From NCBI GenBank assembly GCA_028023455.1, contig JAQFVV010006238.1, forward strand, positions 4,476,572 through 4,540,571: 64,000 bases of DNA. The letters run 5' to 3'. The notes beneath the pieces were generated by a model. The model searched no databases. It was given only the letters and a program-made list of their open reading frames with translations, and had not been told where the DNA came from. Positions 1 through 12,601 of this stretch are shown here, one piece after another; position 1 is the first letter of the stretch, and the number at the start of each line of letters is the position of its first letter. The DNA comes from Epiperipatus broadwayi (Eukaryota > Onychophora > Udeonychophora > Euonychophora > Peripatidae). Position numbers and translations under genes: made by a program.

Positions 1-422
1 AATTTAATTTGTAATATTTCTGAAGTAATAATCTTCTTATGTGCATATGACAGCAACCTCTTACAAATCAATCTTTCCTAAAATAATTTTAATAAATGAA
101 CAAGTTAACATCATCTAGACATCATCTTGATAGTTTTGTAAATAATTCCCTCTCATGCTAAGTTAGCCAGTAATATGAGAGAATATTATTAAAAGATTTG
201 ATTTATGAAGGGTTCTTCAACTACTCACATAAAATTGACTTATATATAAAATCTCTAATTTCTCTTTTGTCTAATTGGTGAATGAATGTTTGTCTGAGTC
301 ACAACTACTGCATTTATACAAAGGAAGTAATTCCACCATTAATTAAAAAATGCTAGGAAAAAATTAGTTCAGTGCTCTTAACTACATGGTTATAGTATAT
401 ATTTCATGGTAAAGGTTCCCTA
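1..422. other. AT-rich DNA, nothing recognised
   Basis: No open frame of note, repeat or RNA structure seen here. Confidence 0.5.
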
Positions 423-905
423 CCAGCTGCAGGAACAGCCACAAATGCCAATTCATAATTTGACATTAAGGTGCTACATGCTTTAATGGTCTGTCAATTC
501 CTTAATTTTTCAGGTGATCCACATATTTACAAATGTAAACACATGTTTATAAATTAGCAGGGTTTAACAAAAAATATATATTTACATTAAATCTTTGAAA
601 AAAATATTACAAATATTATAAAAAAAATTACCAAAACAACTAGCATTTTCTCAGCCAGCTGCAGAAACAGCCACAAACACCGATTCGTAATTTGACATTA
701 ACGCACTCTATGCTTTCATGATCTATCAGTCCCCTAATATAATTGAGATAAACAATATACTTAAGAATGTGAATGAACTTTTATAAATTACAATGTTTAT
801 TAAAAAACCATATTTTCATTAAATCTTAAAAAATATTGTTAAAGCAACAAATTAAATAAAAATTATTACAAATATTATATTTAATAAAAAAAATTTAATA
901 AGCAA
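423..905. repeat. Diverged tandem duplication, unit about 232 bp
   Basis: Two copies lie head to tail, 423-654 and 655-905. Each opens with CCAGCTGCAG followed by AACAGCCACAAA, then a TAATTTGACATTAA block, and later a CATTAAATCTT block near 583 and 812. Spacing of matching blocks is 229-232 bp. Further diverged CATTAAATCTTT or TAAATCT blocks at about 1233, 1473 and 1912 suggest an older, longer array. No coding capacity is seen and the family is not recognised. Confidence 0.6.
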
Positions 906-1288
906 CAGTTATTAATAAAGTTAAAAAAACGGATTATGGTAATCATAACTAATTAGAAAAAAAATGAAATGTTTTATTCAGAGGGTGCTCCAGTAAATAT
1001 CAAATGTTGTGGAAATGGGATATAGCAGAATATGGGAAAATTTAGAGTGGGGAATGGAAAATAAAGTGGTTAACAGATTTATCTGGGCATAATTGCTGAG
1101 ATATTTTTGACTTCATTTAAGGAGAGGCCACAATACATCACATCAATAGGTATCTATAAAAATGTAAATTTTAATTTAGATTCATTAAAATGTGGAAAAT
1201 TATTTATATAATATTTAAATGTTTTGTTTAATTTACATTAAATCTTTAAATAAGCATTTATTTTATATGATGCTATGTGTACAATTGT

Positions 1289-1474
1289 ATTACATTCAAA
1301 GATCAGCCTTTCAAGCTAATTGTGCATGCATCTTTTGAGAGTGTTAAATAATAAATGAATACTTCCCTCTGCAATACAAGATCTTGAATTGTAGAGGGAA
1401 GTATTCATTTATTATTTAACACTCTCAAAAGATGCATGCACAATTAGCTTGAAAGGCTGATCTTTGAATGTAAT
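1289..1474. repeat. Near-perfect hairpin with 87-bp arms
   Basis: Left arm 1289-1375 and right arm 1388-1474 are reverse complements with about one mismatch; the loop is 12 bases (1376-1387). If transcribed it would fold into a very long double-stranded RNA. The near-identity of the arms suggests recent origin or gene conversion. No protein is encoded. It could be a foldback or MITE-like element; no clear target-site duplication was found. Confidence 0.85.
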
Positions 1475-2655
1475 TAAATCTGTAAAAAAAATTTGTTAAA
1501 GCAACTAATTATTACAAAAATGATTATGCAGTAATGATAGTCTCTGCCATTAAAAAAAAATGTTCAGCGAAAAACATGATTTTAACTTGAGAAGCTTAGT
1601 ATTTAAATCATGAAGAAAATGTGACTGCAGTAAATTACAGTATATAAATTCTTGTTTGAAATGTGATATTTTGAAGAGAATATAATTACATTTAGTTTTG
1701 GTTACCGTAGTATTACATTTATACAAAGAATTAATAAAAAATGCTCACCTTTCAGGGTGGCTATATTTCTCATGTTTAATATATAATATTAAAATATTTT
1801 TTTGAATTTACATAAGATATTTTTTGCTAGCATATAATTGAAGTTGAAACAATGGTTTTTCTGTCTGGCTGCCTTTCTCACATTTAATAGGCAATATTAA
1901 AATTTTTAGTTTACATAAAATCTTTTAAAAAAAAATTCTTAAAGCACAATCAATTAAAAAAGGGGCTTTACATAGTCCAGTTGCAGCCTGGTTACTTTAT
2001 AAATTTTATAATATATGTTCAGTGATACATATTTAATAGCCAATATTTAGAATTAGTTAAATATGCCAACACATATTGGGGGGGTCAGATTCAGCAAATG
2101 ATCTGATATTAGACACCAATCATGGACCACCAATGGCATTGAATGTATGTAAATACACAACCCACTGTTTGAAAAGAGTAAGTGTAAAATAATAAGAACA
2201 TAGAAAATTAAAATGTAAGAAGCTAATTTTGATAGATCAAAAATAATCTAGGCCTTGTTACGAATGTTATAAACCAATGAATTACTTTTGTATGGATATA
2301 TGGTTTTGGAATATATTGGTAATTATTATTAACTGATATAATATTAATAAAGGTATTTGCCCTAACTGAATTATCGATTGCTGAAGATTTACTTTTGTAC
2401 ATTAATTCTAGTAACTTTTCTTAATTAAAATGTTTTATTTATAAAAGTCTACTTTATTTCTCAAAATATGCAGTAGAAAACAGTTTTTGGGTAAAGTGAA
2501 AATTATTATTGAGCCACAAGTACAGGAAACTGAGAAATTGCTCGACATTATAAATGGAACATTTTTGTTATACAAATAAGTAAAAAATATTGAAGCTTAT
2601 TTGTAATAACTTATAGAACCTATAATATGCCCAGAAAATTTTGGCACCCTATGCC
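1475..2655. other. AT-rich DNA with faint decayed repeat blocks
   Basis: Fragments related to the 423-905 repeat (TAAAGCAACTAATT and TAAAATCTTTT blocks) can be seen near 1473-1510 and 1912-1960. Nothing else is recognised. Confidence 0.4.
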
Positions 2656-2659
2656 TGGA

Positions 2660-2915
2660 AAACAGAGCATTAAAAAGGCATATGGCTTATTGCTTGGGAG
2701 TTCAAGTGCTAATGAGTAGCAGAATCAATCCTACCTCCCAATCCCAAGTTGGACACTCTACCAACTGCTCCAAATCATGCAGGATAAAAAATGTTAATGT
2801 GTTTTTTGCTCAGAAGTTCATAAAAAATTTGTGTGCCTGAACAATGAGCACTGAAATCGATCCTGAGATTATCCGATCCCAAGTTGGACGTTCTTCCTAC
2901 TGTACCAAAAACATA
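2660..2915 (-). repeat. Two tandem tRNA-derived SINE-like fragments
   Basis: On the minus strand, two tRNA-like segments lie at about 2700-2772 and 2831-2910. The first has a D-arm-like AGCAGTTGGTAGAG, then CCAACTTGGGATTGG around the anticodon position, and a box-B-like GTAGGATTGATTC. The second repeats CCAACTTGGGATCGG and GGATCGATTTC. Such internal pol III boxes are typical of tRNA-derived SINEs. Neither folds as an intact tRNA, so these are decayed retroposons, not genes. Confidence 0.5.
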
Positions 2916-3319
2916 GCTTTAATGGAATACTACCAATTGTTTTTTATATAGACACTGAGATGAAGTAATTATTTAGTTTCTATAAAATTAAGGATTTAAT
3001 TTAGAAACCAATTTTCTAATGCAATTGCAAATAGTTACAGAAACCATAATCTCAGAATATTTGGGAACAATTTGGTCAAGCAAATAAACTATTCATGTTT
3101 TACTATCAACTGCTTAAAAATGAAATTGAGTGAAGTAACTTTTTAATGGATATGCTGCTAAAAAATTAATGGCTAAGCAATAAATGTATGAAGCCAGTTT
3201 TGTAATGGACACTGCAATTATTTACTAAATTCATAAGGAGGGAAAATTTGAGGTACTTTGATTTGGAAACAGAACACTACCAACTGTGCATTCTAGGAAT
3301 TAGAGTGAATTGCATAATA

Positions 3320-3975
3320 GAGTTGTATTTATATATTGGACTATTTTTATTATCTAATATTAATATTGAATGTCTGTAGAAAAAGTAATTTTATTTGCAT
3401 TTTCCAATTACATTCAACTGTTAGTAATAGCACACAGGTTAATATATGCATAACATTTCAAGTGGTATTAATCTCCTCTCTTCTTCACATGTTGCTGATC
3501 TGACCACTGATAGTACTAGAATGGAAATCAATTCTGAACCCTTTAACCAACTGAGCCATGGCAGAGTGGCTCAGTTAGTTAGAGCATTATTTTAAAATCG
3601 GATGCAGTTGGAATTGACCCATGATAGGACTAGCATGGGAATTGAACCTGCACTATTACATTCTTGGATATTGAATTGTAGGGTAACATTCCAATCATGT
3701 GAGCCATTTTCCCATGACTCAAATTTAATATTCAAGAATCTAAGGGTCCAGGTTTAATTACCATGTTAGTACTGTCACTAGTTAAACCAGAAACACGTGA
3801 AGAAGTGGGGAAGATAATATCTCTCGAAATATTGTGCACATATTAACCTGTGAGCTGTTACCAGCAGTTGAATGTAATTGGAAAATTTAAATAAAGTTAA
3901 TTTTTCTAAAGACGTTCAATACTTAATATTAGATGATGGAAATTATCCAATATATAAATACAACTAAAATACTAT
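3320..3975. mobile_element. Inverted composite: PLE-like tails flanking tRNA-like segments
   Basis: The outer parts (about 3325-3500 and 3790-3975) are diverged reverse complements. Both include the tail CCAATTACATTCAAC or its complement, an A-rich AAATTTAAATAAAGTTAA end and a TGAAGAAG...GAAAT hairpin motif (plus strand about 3812-3843). Between them are two tRNA-like segments: plus strand about 3557-3620 with GTGGCTCAGTTAGTTAGAGC (box A) and GTTGGAATTGACC (box B), and minus strand about 3605-3715 ending in GCAGGTTCAATTCCC. The design matches the composite at 54968-55592. Either a SINE with a PLE-derived tail, inserted twice head to head, or a PLE terminal repeat that carries tRNA-like sequence. 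Confidence 0.55.
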
Positions 3976-4239
3976 CATTTACAAGCCTTCAGCAAAATGT
4001 GTAATAGAATTTATTATTTTTTTGTAGAAAAAATCTAATAGAAATATTTTATTCTAAAAATAGAACTTAAAATTAAAACAAGAAAAATTATCTTCAACGA
4101 AGGATATGAATGATTGATAGTTTTCAAATGTAAGAATAAAAATAAGCAAACTGTTGAAGCCTTTCCAAAAAGAAGAAGATAATATTTAACAAAGTTAAAA
4201 GAGAATATAAGATATCAAAAAAATATCTAAATAACCAGT

Positions 4240-4500
4240 ATAAAAATGCAATTTATCCACTCTACTTCGGACACTTTTTAGCAAAAACCTTTTATTGTAC
4301 ACAATCTTAGGTTTTGACCATCCTGCAGTCTTTTTCAAAGCTACTTTTACTTTAATTTTTTAAAAGTAAAAATTAAAATGAAAGTGGCTCTGAAGAATAT
4401 TGCAGGATAGTCAAAACATAAGATTGTGTATGCATATAAGTATGATAAAAAGTTTTTGCTAAAAAGTGTCCAAAGTAGAGTGGATAAATTGCATTTATAT
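4240..4500. repeat. Inverted repeat with PLE-type hairpin motif
   Basis: Left arm about 4242-4345 and right arm about 4378-4498 are diverged reverse complements; blocks such as GCAATTTATCCACTCTAC and its complement anchor the outer ends. The plus arm carries CTCTGAAGAATATTGCAGG followed by ATAGTCAAAAC, a decayed form of the CTGAAGA-stem-GAAA motif found in many terminal repeats of this window. Likely an inverted pair of terminal repeats from a PLE-like element. Confidence 0.55.
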
Positions 4501-5477
4501 AAGATATTCCAGCACAATTAAGGAAGTGGTGAATTTGGTAATAACCAGTATGCAATTGCAGTTTATGAATTGATGAGCCAGTTTTAATTTATTTTTTCCT
4601 TTTCTCACTGTCTTTGTTGTTTAGAACTAAAGTGGCTTTATTTATTTATGTGTAAAAGTGTTGATGATCTACTAGACAGAAAACCCAAGGATTAAAACAT
4701 TGGAATTTTTAGTGGGAAGAAGAATGAATTGAAGAGATGTAAAATAGTAATTATGAAGAGGGATATGATCATATTGTTGTAAGTCAGTGCAGAGACACTA
4801 ACATTATAGAGAATTAAGAAATCAGGGAGATGAAAGGTTGATAAGGCTATAGTAGGAAGACTCACCATATCATTGATGAATACATATTTCACAAATTAAA
4901 GAAAAATCATAAGACTGAATGGAATCAAACACCTCATCTAGTTTTGTCATTGTCTCTTTTGATTTCTCTAGATTTGGAACTAATATTTTTCTCAGCTCAA
5001 ACATCTGATCTTGTTGGCTCTCCATTTTAACAGAAATAACTAATTTACATGCCTCTGTTGGTGTTGTTCATTTAGTGTTTACATAACTACTATTTGTAGG
5101 CCCATTGTTCCTATAATCATTGCTGGAATTCATGTGATGGTACATTGAAACAGATAGTATTTAAGAGTTTATCATCATTTTATTAAGTTTTATATTTACA
5201 CTTTTTCATTTTTCGATATTGGTCAGATTTCAAGTTGGTACAAACTTATTAGTTTAATAGAAATATGTGCATGGATTTGCATATCATGTGTCATTAATTT
5301 GAAGTACAGTTTAATACCAATAAGAGAGTGGATTTACATTATCATGGAGATACATTGAATTTAAAGTGCAACTTAATACTAGTATATAAGTATTTTTGCA
5401 TATTTTGGAGCTGCTAAATTTCAAACCTCAGTTTCGTAGCAGTATGTTACAAATAAAATTTTAAGAAAAATAGTATA
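4501..5477. other. AT-rich DNA, nothing recognised
   Basis: Only short spurious open frames; no domain, repeat or RNA signal was recognised. Confidence 0.4.
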
Positions 5478-6602
5478 CACCTGGGTCTCATTTTACGCGG
5501 TAGATAGGTTCCTCAGAAAACACGCACAAAAGAAATCGCATAAAAATAGATGGAACTTACCTTGAAAATGGGGGATACGGACTGTGATTTTTCAAAAATC
5601 GCATAAAAGCAAAGCACTAATGTAAAATTACTTTAAAATTCACGCAAAAAAAAAAATAAGGAAATAAAATATGACTAATAAAAAATTTCAAATTTGAAAA
5701 AAATTGATACAAGACAAACTTTTTTTAACTATAATATTTAAATTTATTCAAAACAATATATTTTTATGCATAATTTACAATAATTTACATTTTTTATACA
5801 AGTTTTAATTATCGCTATTTGCCGATAAACAGGTTCGTTTGCAAACTGGTAAAAAATCAGATTCTTCACAAGAGGAAATACAACTAGCACCAACTTCACT
5901 CTCATGTTGTGTTAATGGTTTTCTGGTAACAATGTAATTAGTAATTAATCTAACAACTAAAAATTAAATTCTTATTTTTGTCTTTAATTTTTTAATTTTC
6001 AATTCCGTTTAAAAATCAAATTTCATTTCACATCACATTAATTTCAGGTCACCTTACGTAATTTTTAAATTGTTAATTACAATTAAAAATCAGATCTTAA
6101 TTTTTAATTGTCAAATTTAATTGTGCCCACTGCTATTATTCACCTTTTAAAAATAAACTTGCGGACACTAAATGATTAATAATTGATTACATTCTTTTTT
6201 TAAAAGCAAAAACAGAATGTGATTTAAAATGCAAAATTAACATGCACAATGTTTGAACAAATTTACATTATAATCTTGTAAAATTTAATGAGTGTACATA
6301 AAATGTGGAAATCATGATTTTAATTTCATTATTGCATAAAATCTTACTATTATAAAGCACTGAAAATATTGAAATTATTAAGATGAAAGTCGAATTCCAA
6401 TAATGTGCTATTACTTTAAATATGACGTTAAGTGTGCAAAATTTATTATTTAAAGTAATTGCACATTATCAGAGTTCAACTTCTGATCTAATACAGTGTT
6501 AACGCATAAAAGAAAACCGCATGCAAAAATATTAAGAAGAAACATGAATCGCATAACTTCAAAATCGCATTAAATAAATCTGCATAAAATGATACCTGGG
6601 TG
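5478..6602. mobile_element. Non-autonomous Tigger/pogo-like DNA transposon
   Basis: The ends are terminal inverted repeats of about 22 bp: CACCTGGGTCTCATTTTACG at the left, and at the right the complement of CACCCAGGTATCATTTTATG. They are flanked by TA on both sides (5476-5477, 6603-6604), the target duplication of the Tc1/mariner superfamily. Subterminal repeats of TCGCATAA near both ends and the CTCATTTTACGCGG style of terminus resemble Tigger/pogo elements. The 1.1-kb interior has no transposase frame, so it would depend on a helper. Family assignment rests on the style of the ends only. Confidence 0.65.
6378..6491. repeat. Imperfect hairpin nested in the Tigger-like element
   Basis: Arms 6378-6422 and about 6447-6491 are reverse complementary (shared core AATAATGTGC-ATTACTTTAAAT), with outer ends TTAAGATGAAAG and the complement of TTAGATCAGAAG. 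It may be a small MITE inserted in the larger element or an internal palindrome. Confidence 0.5.
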
Positions 6603-6604
6603 TA

Positions 6605-7261
6605 TTAATAAATTAAAGATTTTCATAAAGAAAGATTTCACACTTATTAGTTAGGAAAATGATTGCAAATAATAGGAAGATAATTTATCCCATGAATTCA
6701 AATAAAAAGTAGGATTCTCAAGACAAATCCAATGAAAAACACATCTGTAATATTGAAGAGTAAAAATATAGGGAAAGCTTGGATTAACAGAGAAATTATT
6801 TATAAAATGAAAGGAGGAATATTATTGAAAATTATCATTTTTGTAGATGGTAATACATGTTTAGAAAGCTCAGCTGTGAATTGAGGTATATAACAGACAA
6901 AGTTAGACAAATAAGGTTAGGTTGTTGTGAAATAGAGAATTACATTATAAATGTTTATTTAATTTATAGAATAATAAAATCTTTTGCATAGAAAAGCAGA
7001 ATTTCTAAAATTACTAAAAACTGAACTAATAATAAATTATGAATAGAGAAGACATAGTAAGATGTAAAAAAAATATTTTTTAAAAATAATGCTTTTACGA
7101 GAATACTCAAATAACTGAAACACACAGGCTTATTTTATATCTGTATCTATATATGTAATATATAGGGTATAGGAACACACACTTTCACACGACCCACCAC
7201 CACTCTCCACACTATCTCATAACATGGATACACTTGAACACATATATGTTGAAAAGATAAA
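6605..7261. other. AT-rich DNA, nothing recognised
   Basis: No coding, repeat or structural signal seen apart from short TA and CA runs. Confidence 0.4.
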
Positions 7262-7318
7262 TAATCACCAATATCCATATTTCATGCTAAACCAGCATTC
7301 ATCAGTTGGTCCAGATTA
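7262..7318 (-). ncRNA. Hammerhead ribozyme, type I-like
   Basis: Read on the minus strand, all hammerhead parts are in order. Stem I 5' strand TAATC-TGG-ACCAA (7318-7306); core CTGATGA (7305-7299); stem II ATGCT/AGCAT with loop GGTTT (7298-7284); GAA (7283-7281); a very short stem III AT-ATGG-AT (7280-7273); H17 = A (7272); stem I 3' strand TTGGT then GATTA (7271-7262). Stem I is 5 bp, a 3-base bulge and 5 bp, and stem II is 5 bp, all Watson-Crick. Predicted cleavage lies between 7272 and 7271 after an AUA triplet, allowed but slower than GUC. Hammerheads with minimal stem III are known from PLEs and retrozymes. No recognisable element surrounds this one. Confidence 0.8.
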
Positions 7319-10300
7319 CCATCTCTATACATAAATGCTATAAGTGATCAGATATATATTAAGATAGCCAAACCTCATACTTTAGTGAATACTCAAAATA
7401 AAAATTACAAAATAACAACTGTATATATACACAATCACACATGAAATTTGATTATAGCATTTCCATTAGAGATTCTCCAGGGGATTAAACTTTAGATCCA
7501 TCACAGATTCTTAATCAGGATGTTGAACCCATTTATCTATCTCCTAGAACTTCTTGCTAAGAAAGACAATGTATTCCCATATTCTTAAATAATCAATTAT
7601 TTTACACTAATAAAGTTATTTTGAAATTAAAAGTAAATTTATAATCAATATCTTTTTAGAAATTGTTTATGTACGCTTTAATCATTTAAATGACTAGCAC
7701 AAGATTAGTATTATTATTGATGTTAATTATTTTGTATATGTTAAAATTAATAATCATGATATTATCTTCCAAGTCAGTCACTGATTGCTGAAATGTTTTT
7801 CTGTGGGACTGATATATCACTGGCATTTTTGATATTATATAGTTTTAAATTATTAGCTAGCTAAATAATGTGCCAACTATCATATTTTTTCATTGAATAA
7901 AAACACATTTTTAAATTTACACTCTAATATTAGGACAGATTAAAATGTTTTGAAAAATTGAACTAAACAACATACACCTCTTTGGTTTTTAATAGTACGT
8001 GTAATCACATCGAAATTTTTAAATTAAAAAATATTTTTATACATTTGTTGACTACAAGTACATTCTGAAAGTTACTTATACAATTCACACACTCTTTTTA
8101 CATCACTTAAATGACAAAGGTTTTACCAACACCCTTTTGTAAAGGAAGAATAATATTGGCTTTATTTATTAAGCTTTCCAATTGTAAGATGGGCATATTT
8201 TTTGTAGTTTTCATTTTTTGTTTCACTCTGTAGCTAAAAAATAACCAAATACCCATTTACTGACCAGTAATGAATGATTAACTAATATATTCATGGCTGA
8301 ATATGCCTGATTCAAAACAATTTCAGTCTACTATTATCAAATCATATCTTTGTTGGATTGGAATGAACAATACAAGTCTTCCCAAAGGGGGTGGTATGGT
8401 AAACTTGAGCATAGTACCTTAGGACAGGTAACCCCCAATTACATTATATTTTTTTTATTATCAAAGTTATTCTAGTGTAGTACATTGTTGATTGCTTTTA
8501 TTGGAATGATATAGTGGAGAATAGAATACATCGGACAGTTGTAATCAAAAATGTTGTGGAAGCTGCATAAGAAGTCAAAAGATATGGAAGTATTTGTGAT
8601 TCAAAATTGGTTTGTATAGTCAAAGCAAATCTCATGTTTAGTTCATTATTTTTTGTTTTGCGTTGTCATCTTTTTTCCTTGAAGTTGGAATAGCCAATTC
8701 ATTTGTGAGTGTTTATTGTTTCTGATAATTGTATATAGAAAGTAAACAGTTTACCGCTTTTTTAGTTAACCATCCAAAATTCATTGATAGCTAAGAGATA
8801 CCGCCTCATCTCCAACAAGACTGATGAGAATTGCTTTCGTATTCATTATTTCTCTTTAAACAGTTCTAAAAGCTGTTTTACTTATCATTTTATGTACGTA
8901 TATATGTGAGTATATCTGTGTGCGTGTTGATGAAATCATTGTGTGAAATTAATTACGTAGATAGTTGAAACGACTCTCCATTCTCCCTCCTGTCATTATA
9001 TTCCTGGTATAACTTCATGACCTCCCATTGCTACAAAATTTAAATAATCATTAAAAGGCAAAGTACGATAGCAAAAGAAATGCAACGCAATTTTGAATTA
9101 ATATTTAAATCCTCTTAGCAGGCAGCCATGTTTTACTTTCCCAATTGGAAGCCTCGTCAAAAGTTTTAAAAAAAGATTGAAGTAACGTTTATAATGGAAA
9201 AGTAATCAGTTTCGACTTAATCTTTTAACCCTAAAAAAAAATTGTAAATCTAAAAATAGATTTTAAAATTAATGTTAGATTAAAATTCTTTTATTAAGTA
9301 ATAATTTATAATTTTTAACTTGTATTAATAATAATAATCAAACAGTGTATAATTCGGAAGCTCATAAGAATTTTCAGGGCCAGAAGTGAGAGAGCTGGCA
9401 TGATTCATAGTTCTGGTGTTCCAGAATCTGCCCATCTGCTATTGGAACTTAACATGCAGACTAATTTAGGACGATAATGATTTTAAACTACTGATGTAAC
9501 ACTGAGTCACAGTTGGTTTCTGGTGATTGAATGAATAACTTGCCCATGTCCTCTATTGGTTTTGTTAGACATTTGAGTGGTAGATTTATTAGATGAAAGA
9601 TCATTTTTTTATTTGTTAGTCATTTTTCTTTTTTATCATAATTTTTTCTTATCATCACAAATTTTTTCAATGAATTATTCCCCCTCCCTCATAATTTGAT
9701 CAACATAAGATAGCTTTTAACATGAACGTCTATGCCTTAACAAAAAAGTTTAGGACTAATTTTAATGAATATTCATTTGTTCATTTTTATGGTGAATCAT
9801 GGTATTCTTAAAAATCTTTGCAAACACAACAGTTCAAAAGTATCAATAGTTTTTCTTTCCTTTTTCTTTAATGTTCACCTTTATATAATAAGAACACTGA
9901 CCCTAGCTAATCCTATATGTTAAGAAATAAGAGCAGTTTCCATTTTTAATGCCATCTTTGGAAAGATTGAGTGATGAGTAGTGCATTTAAATTTTCATTT
10001 TTCAAAACAGTTTCTGGATTTTGTCTTTATCTATAAAGTTTGAAGGTCAAATCGTCTCTTCTTTGTGTTATTAATAAGAAGGGAGGGTGCTTATTGTTAA
10101 TGAAGATCGAGTATATTAAATTATATAATTACTAACTTGTGTCAAATCTGCATAACTGTTCAGGTATGCTGCTTTGGGGATCAAAAGCATAGGATGTTTT
10201 AAATTTTAGGGTTTTAGCATGAAAAGTAAATGGAGCTGAAAGTGATTGCTTGGATGCATAAATGCCTTCTTAACAGCTTTGAAGCCTAAGCCTCATTGAT

Positions 10301-10514
10301 AAAGCCCAAATGCAAAAACTGATATAGGGATGAGTATGTAAATACATTATCATCTAGTAAACACTAATTATTCATCCTAACTATAGATGGTATTAAACTA
10401 TAAAGCTGTTCTTGTTTTGTTTTTAGTTTATAAGGTATTGTAGAGAATATCGAAGGTCGACAAGTCTTGATCTTTATTTCAAAGATGTATTCCAAATTTA
10501 CATATCTTTTCCAG
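7319..10514. other. Long AT-rich stretch, no gene recognised
   Basis: About 3.2 kb with no frame or motif of a known family. A slightly less AT-rich patch at 9355-9470 has no recognisable content. Confidence 0.4.
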
Positions 10515-10541
10515 GGTTTTTTTTTTGTGTGTGTGTGTGTG
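10515..10541. repeat. T-run plus GT microsatellite
   Basis: A short T run followed by about nine GT units. Confidence 0.8.
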
Positions 10542-12601
10542 ATTATAGGCATCAATTTTCCATAAATTGTTTGACTACTGAATCCTTCATTGTTAGTGAA
10601 TTATCAGAAAAGGTAAAAGTTATCAAAACCTTGTTGTCATCATCAGTTTTATAAGCAGCTATTTAAAGGGTAGCCATTCAAAAGATTATTTCAAAGAATA
10701 TGTGTTTATATTACATATACTTACTGCAATCACATCAATTTCTATTTTTATTATTCATTTGGAGTTCCTAACAAATTCAAATCTAATTTGCAATTATAAA
10801 CGTTTTGATAATGCAAACATACACATTATTTTTTGGATAGAGTTTGGAAAGATTATAGACTCTGATTTATTAGTCAAATGATACAGACTTTTTTTAGAAT
10901 TTCCACATAGCCTTGGTCATTCAATTTTTGGTTTGTGATATTTTTTTGACTACCCTTCATAGTTCAACTGGCTAACCAGTAATATTTTGATACCCATATT
11001 CTGACCAATACGTGAATGGGTATTTAAATTAACTACCAGTAAAAAAAGTCATATGATTACTTGGAAATGTTCAGATATATAAGCAAACATCCATGTTCTA
11101 CTTGAAAGATGCATTAATTTATATATAAATGAATAATTAAAACCTGCATACAATTATAACTGTTTTATAATTATACTCTCTATAAAAAATTTTCATAATC
11201 TTTCAAGCAGTAAAATTTGATGGAAAAAAAAATCAGCCATTTTGTTGGTCACATGTTCTGTTATAAATGAAGTTATGAGCAGCATGGAAATTATTTGAAA
11301 CCTTAAGAAATACAGTGATGGAATATCTGATTAACTACAATCCCAATTGATATTAAAATCTGATTGTAATTGTAGCAATAATTTGACTAAAGTTTCCAAG
11401 TAAAGGTTATAATCAGATTCATTTTTAAATAACATTAGCTTCAAACAAATATGTATGTAAATAATTAATGAACTACCATATTTAAATAATATTAAACTTA
11501 AACTATCTGCAGGATTTATCAATGATCTTTCAAACAGCAGAATTTGATGAAATCAACTAATACAGTCGAGGTTTAGTTGAATTAATACTAAAATTACTTT
11601 CAAACTTTAATAATCAAACTGAACATTGGGATTGTTTTTGAAGTTGCCACTGGTTTTGAGGCTGCTGAGCTGCTGATGATAATCAATTATTACAGAAACA
11701 TGTGCAGCATAAATCTGCTTGATTTTTTTAATCAAATGTTGCTCCTTCAAAAATCATAAATGTCTATGGACAGCACAAGTTAAATTATTTTTTAAAAAAT
11801 ACTTATAGATGAGATGTTTAATTAGTTATTGACATATTTTAATGTTTATTTGAAAATTAATTTGATTAAAAGGTATTTCCCTGTCTATTAACATTAACTG
11901 ATACAAAGATGGCTAAATTAATAATGTTTGCACTTTAATATCAAATTGAATATTGCAATTTGAATTAGATAGAAATTTATTGCTACACAAAAGTTACAAT
12001 AGAAATATACATCTAGTAGAGATTGATTGTTGTTTTTTTTCCATTGAACATTACTTCTTCTAATAACATAAAAAATTTCTATAGATGATATAAATTTAAT
12101 TAATATTTACGTAAATATTTGACATATATATATGCATGTGATTATTTGATAGAAAACACTGTGCTTATGGTTTAAAATCATCTTGATCAAAATTATCAAA
12201 TGTCTGAAACATTGTAGTGACATCTATGAATTAACCTATGTATTACATAGTTACATACTTTAGATTTTTATCCCAAAAATTTTAAATTGATAGCATGTAT
12301 GACTCATGAGTTAGGATATGAAGTGTTTTGTTGATCATCTTGAATATGTGCCATTACAACATTCTTACAAATCAATTGAAAATGATTTTTCTATTTATGG
12401 TTTTACACTCATTCACAATGTAAATTGCTTCAATCATTTCAATAACAGTTTTTCATAGTTTAAAGCAAAATTTAATGTCAACACACTGTTTCATTGTGGA
12501 TCGTGGTTATAAACATTCTTGTTTTATATGTTATAGCTTACAATCCAGACATGTTAGCATGCTAACATTTTTGTAATGAATAGGTAAATTAAGTTACTAT
12601 A
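10542..12601. other. AT-rich DNA with one decayed PLE-type hairpin
   Basis: On the minus strand at about 10618-10650 a CTGATGATGACAAC-AAGG block followed by GTTTTGATAAC resembles the CTGANGA-stem-GAAA motif but lacks the GAAA. Otherwise nothing recognised. Confidence 0.35.

Noticed and set aside
8820-8860. CTGATGA on the plus strand near 8826
   Set aside because: A GAAT/ATTC stem could form, but ATTA stands where GAAA is required, and no stem I or III was found.
11640-11700. CTGATGA...GAAAC near 11660 (plus)
   Set aside because: TAAT/ATTA could pair, but two unpaired bases precede GAAA, and stem III and the cleavage site are absent.
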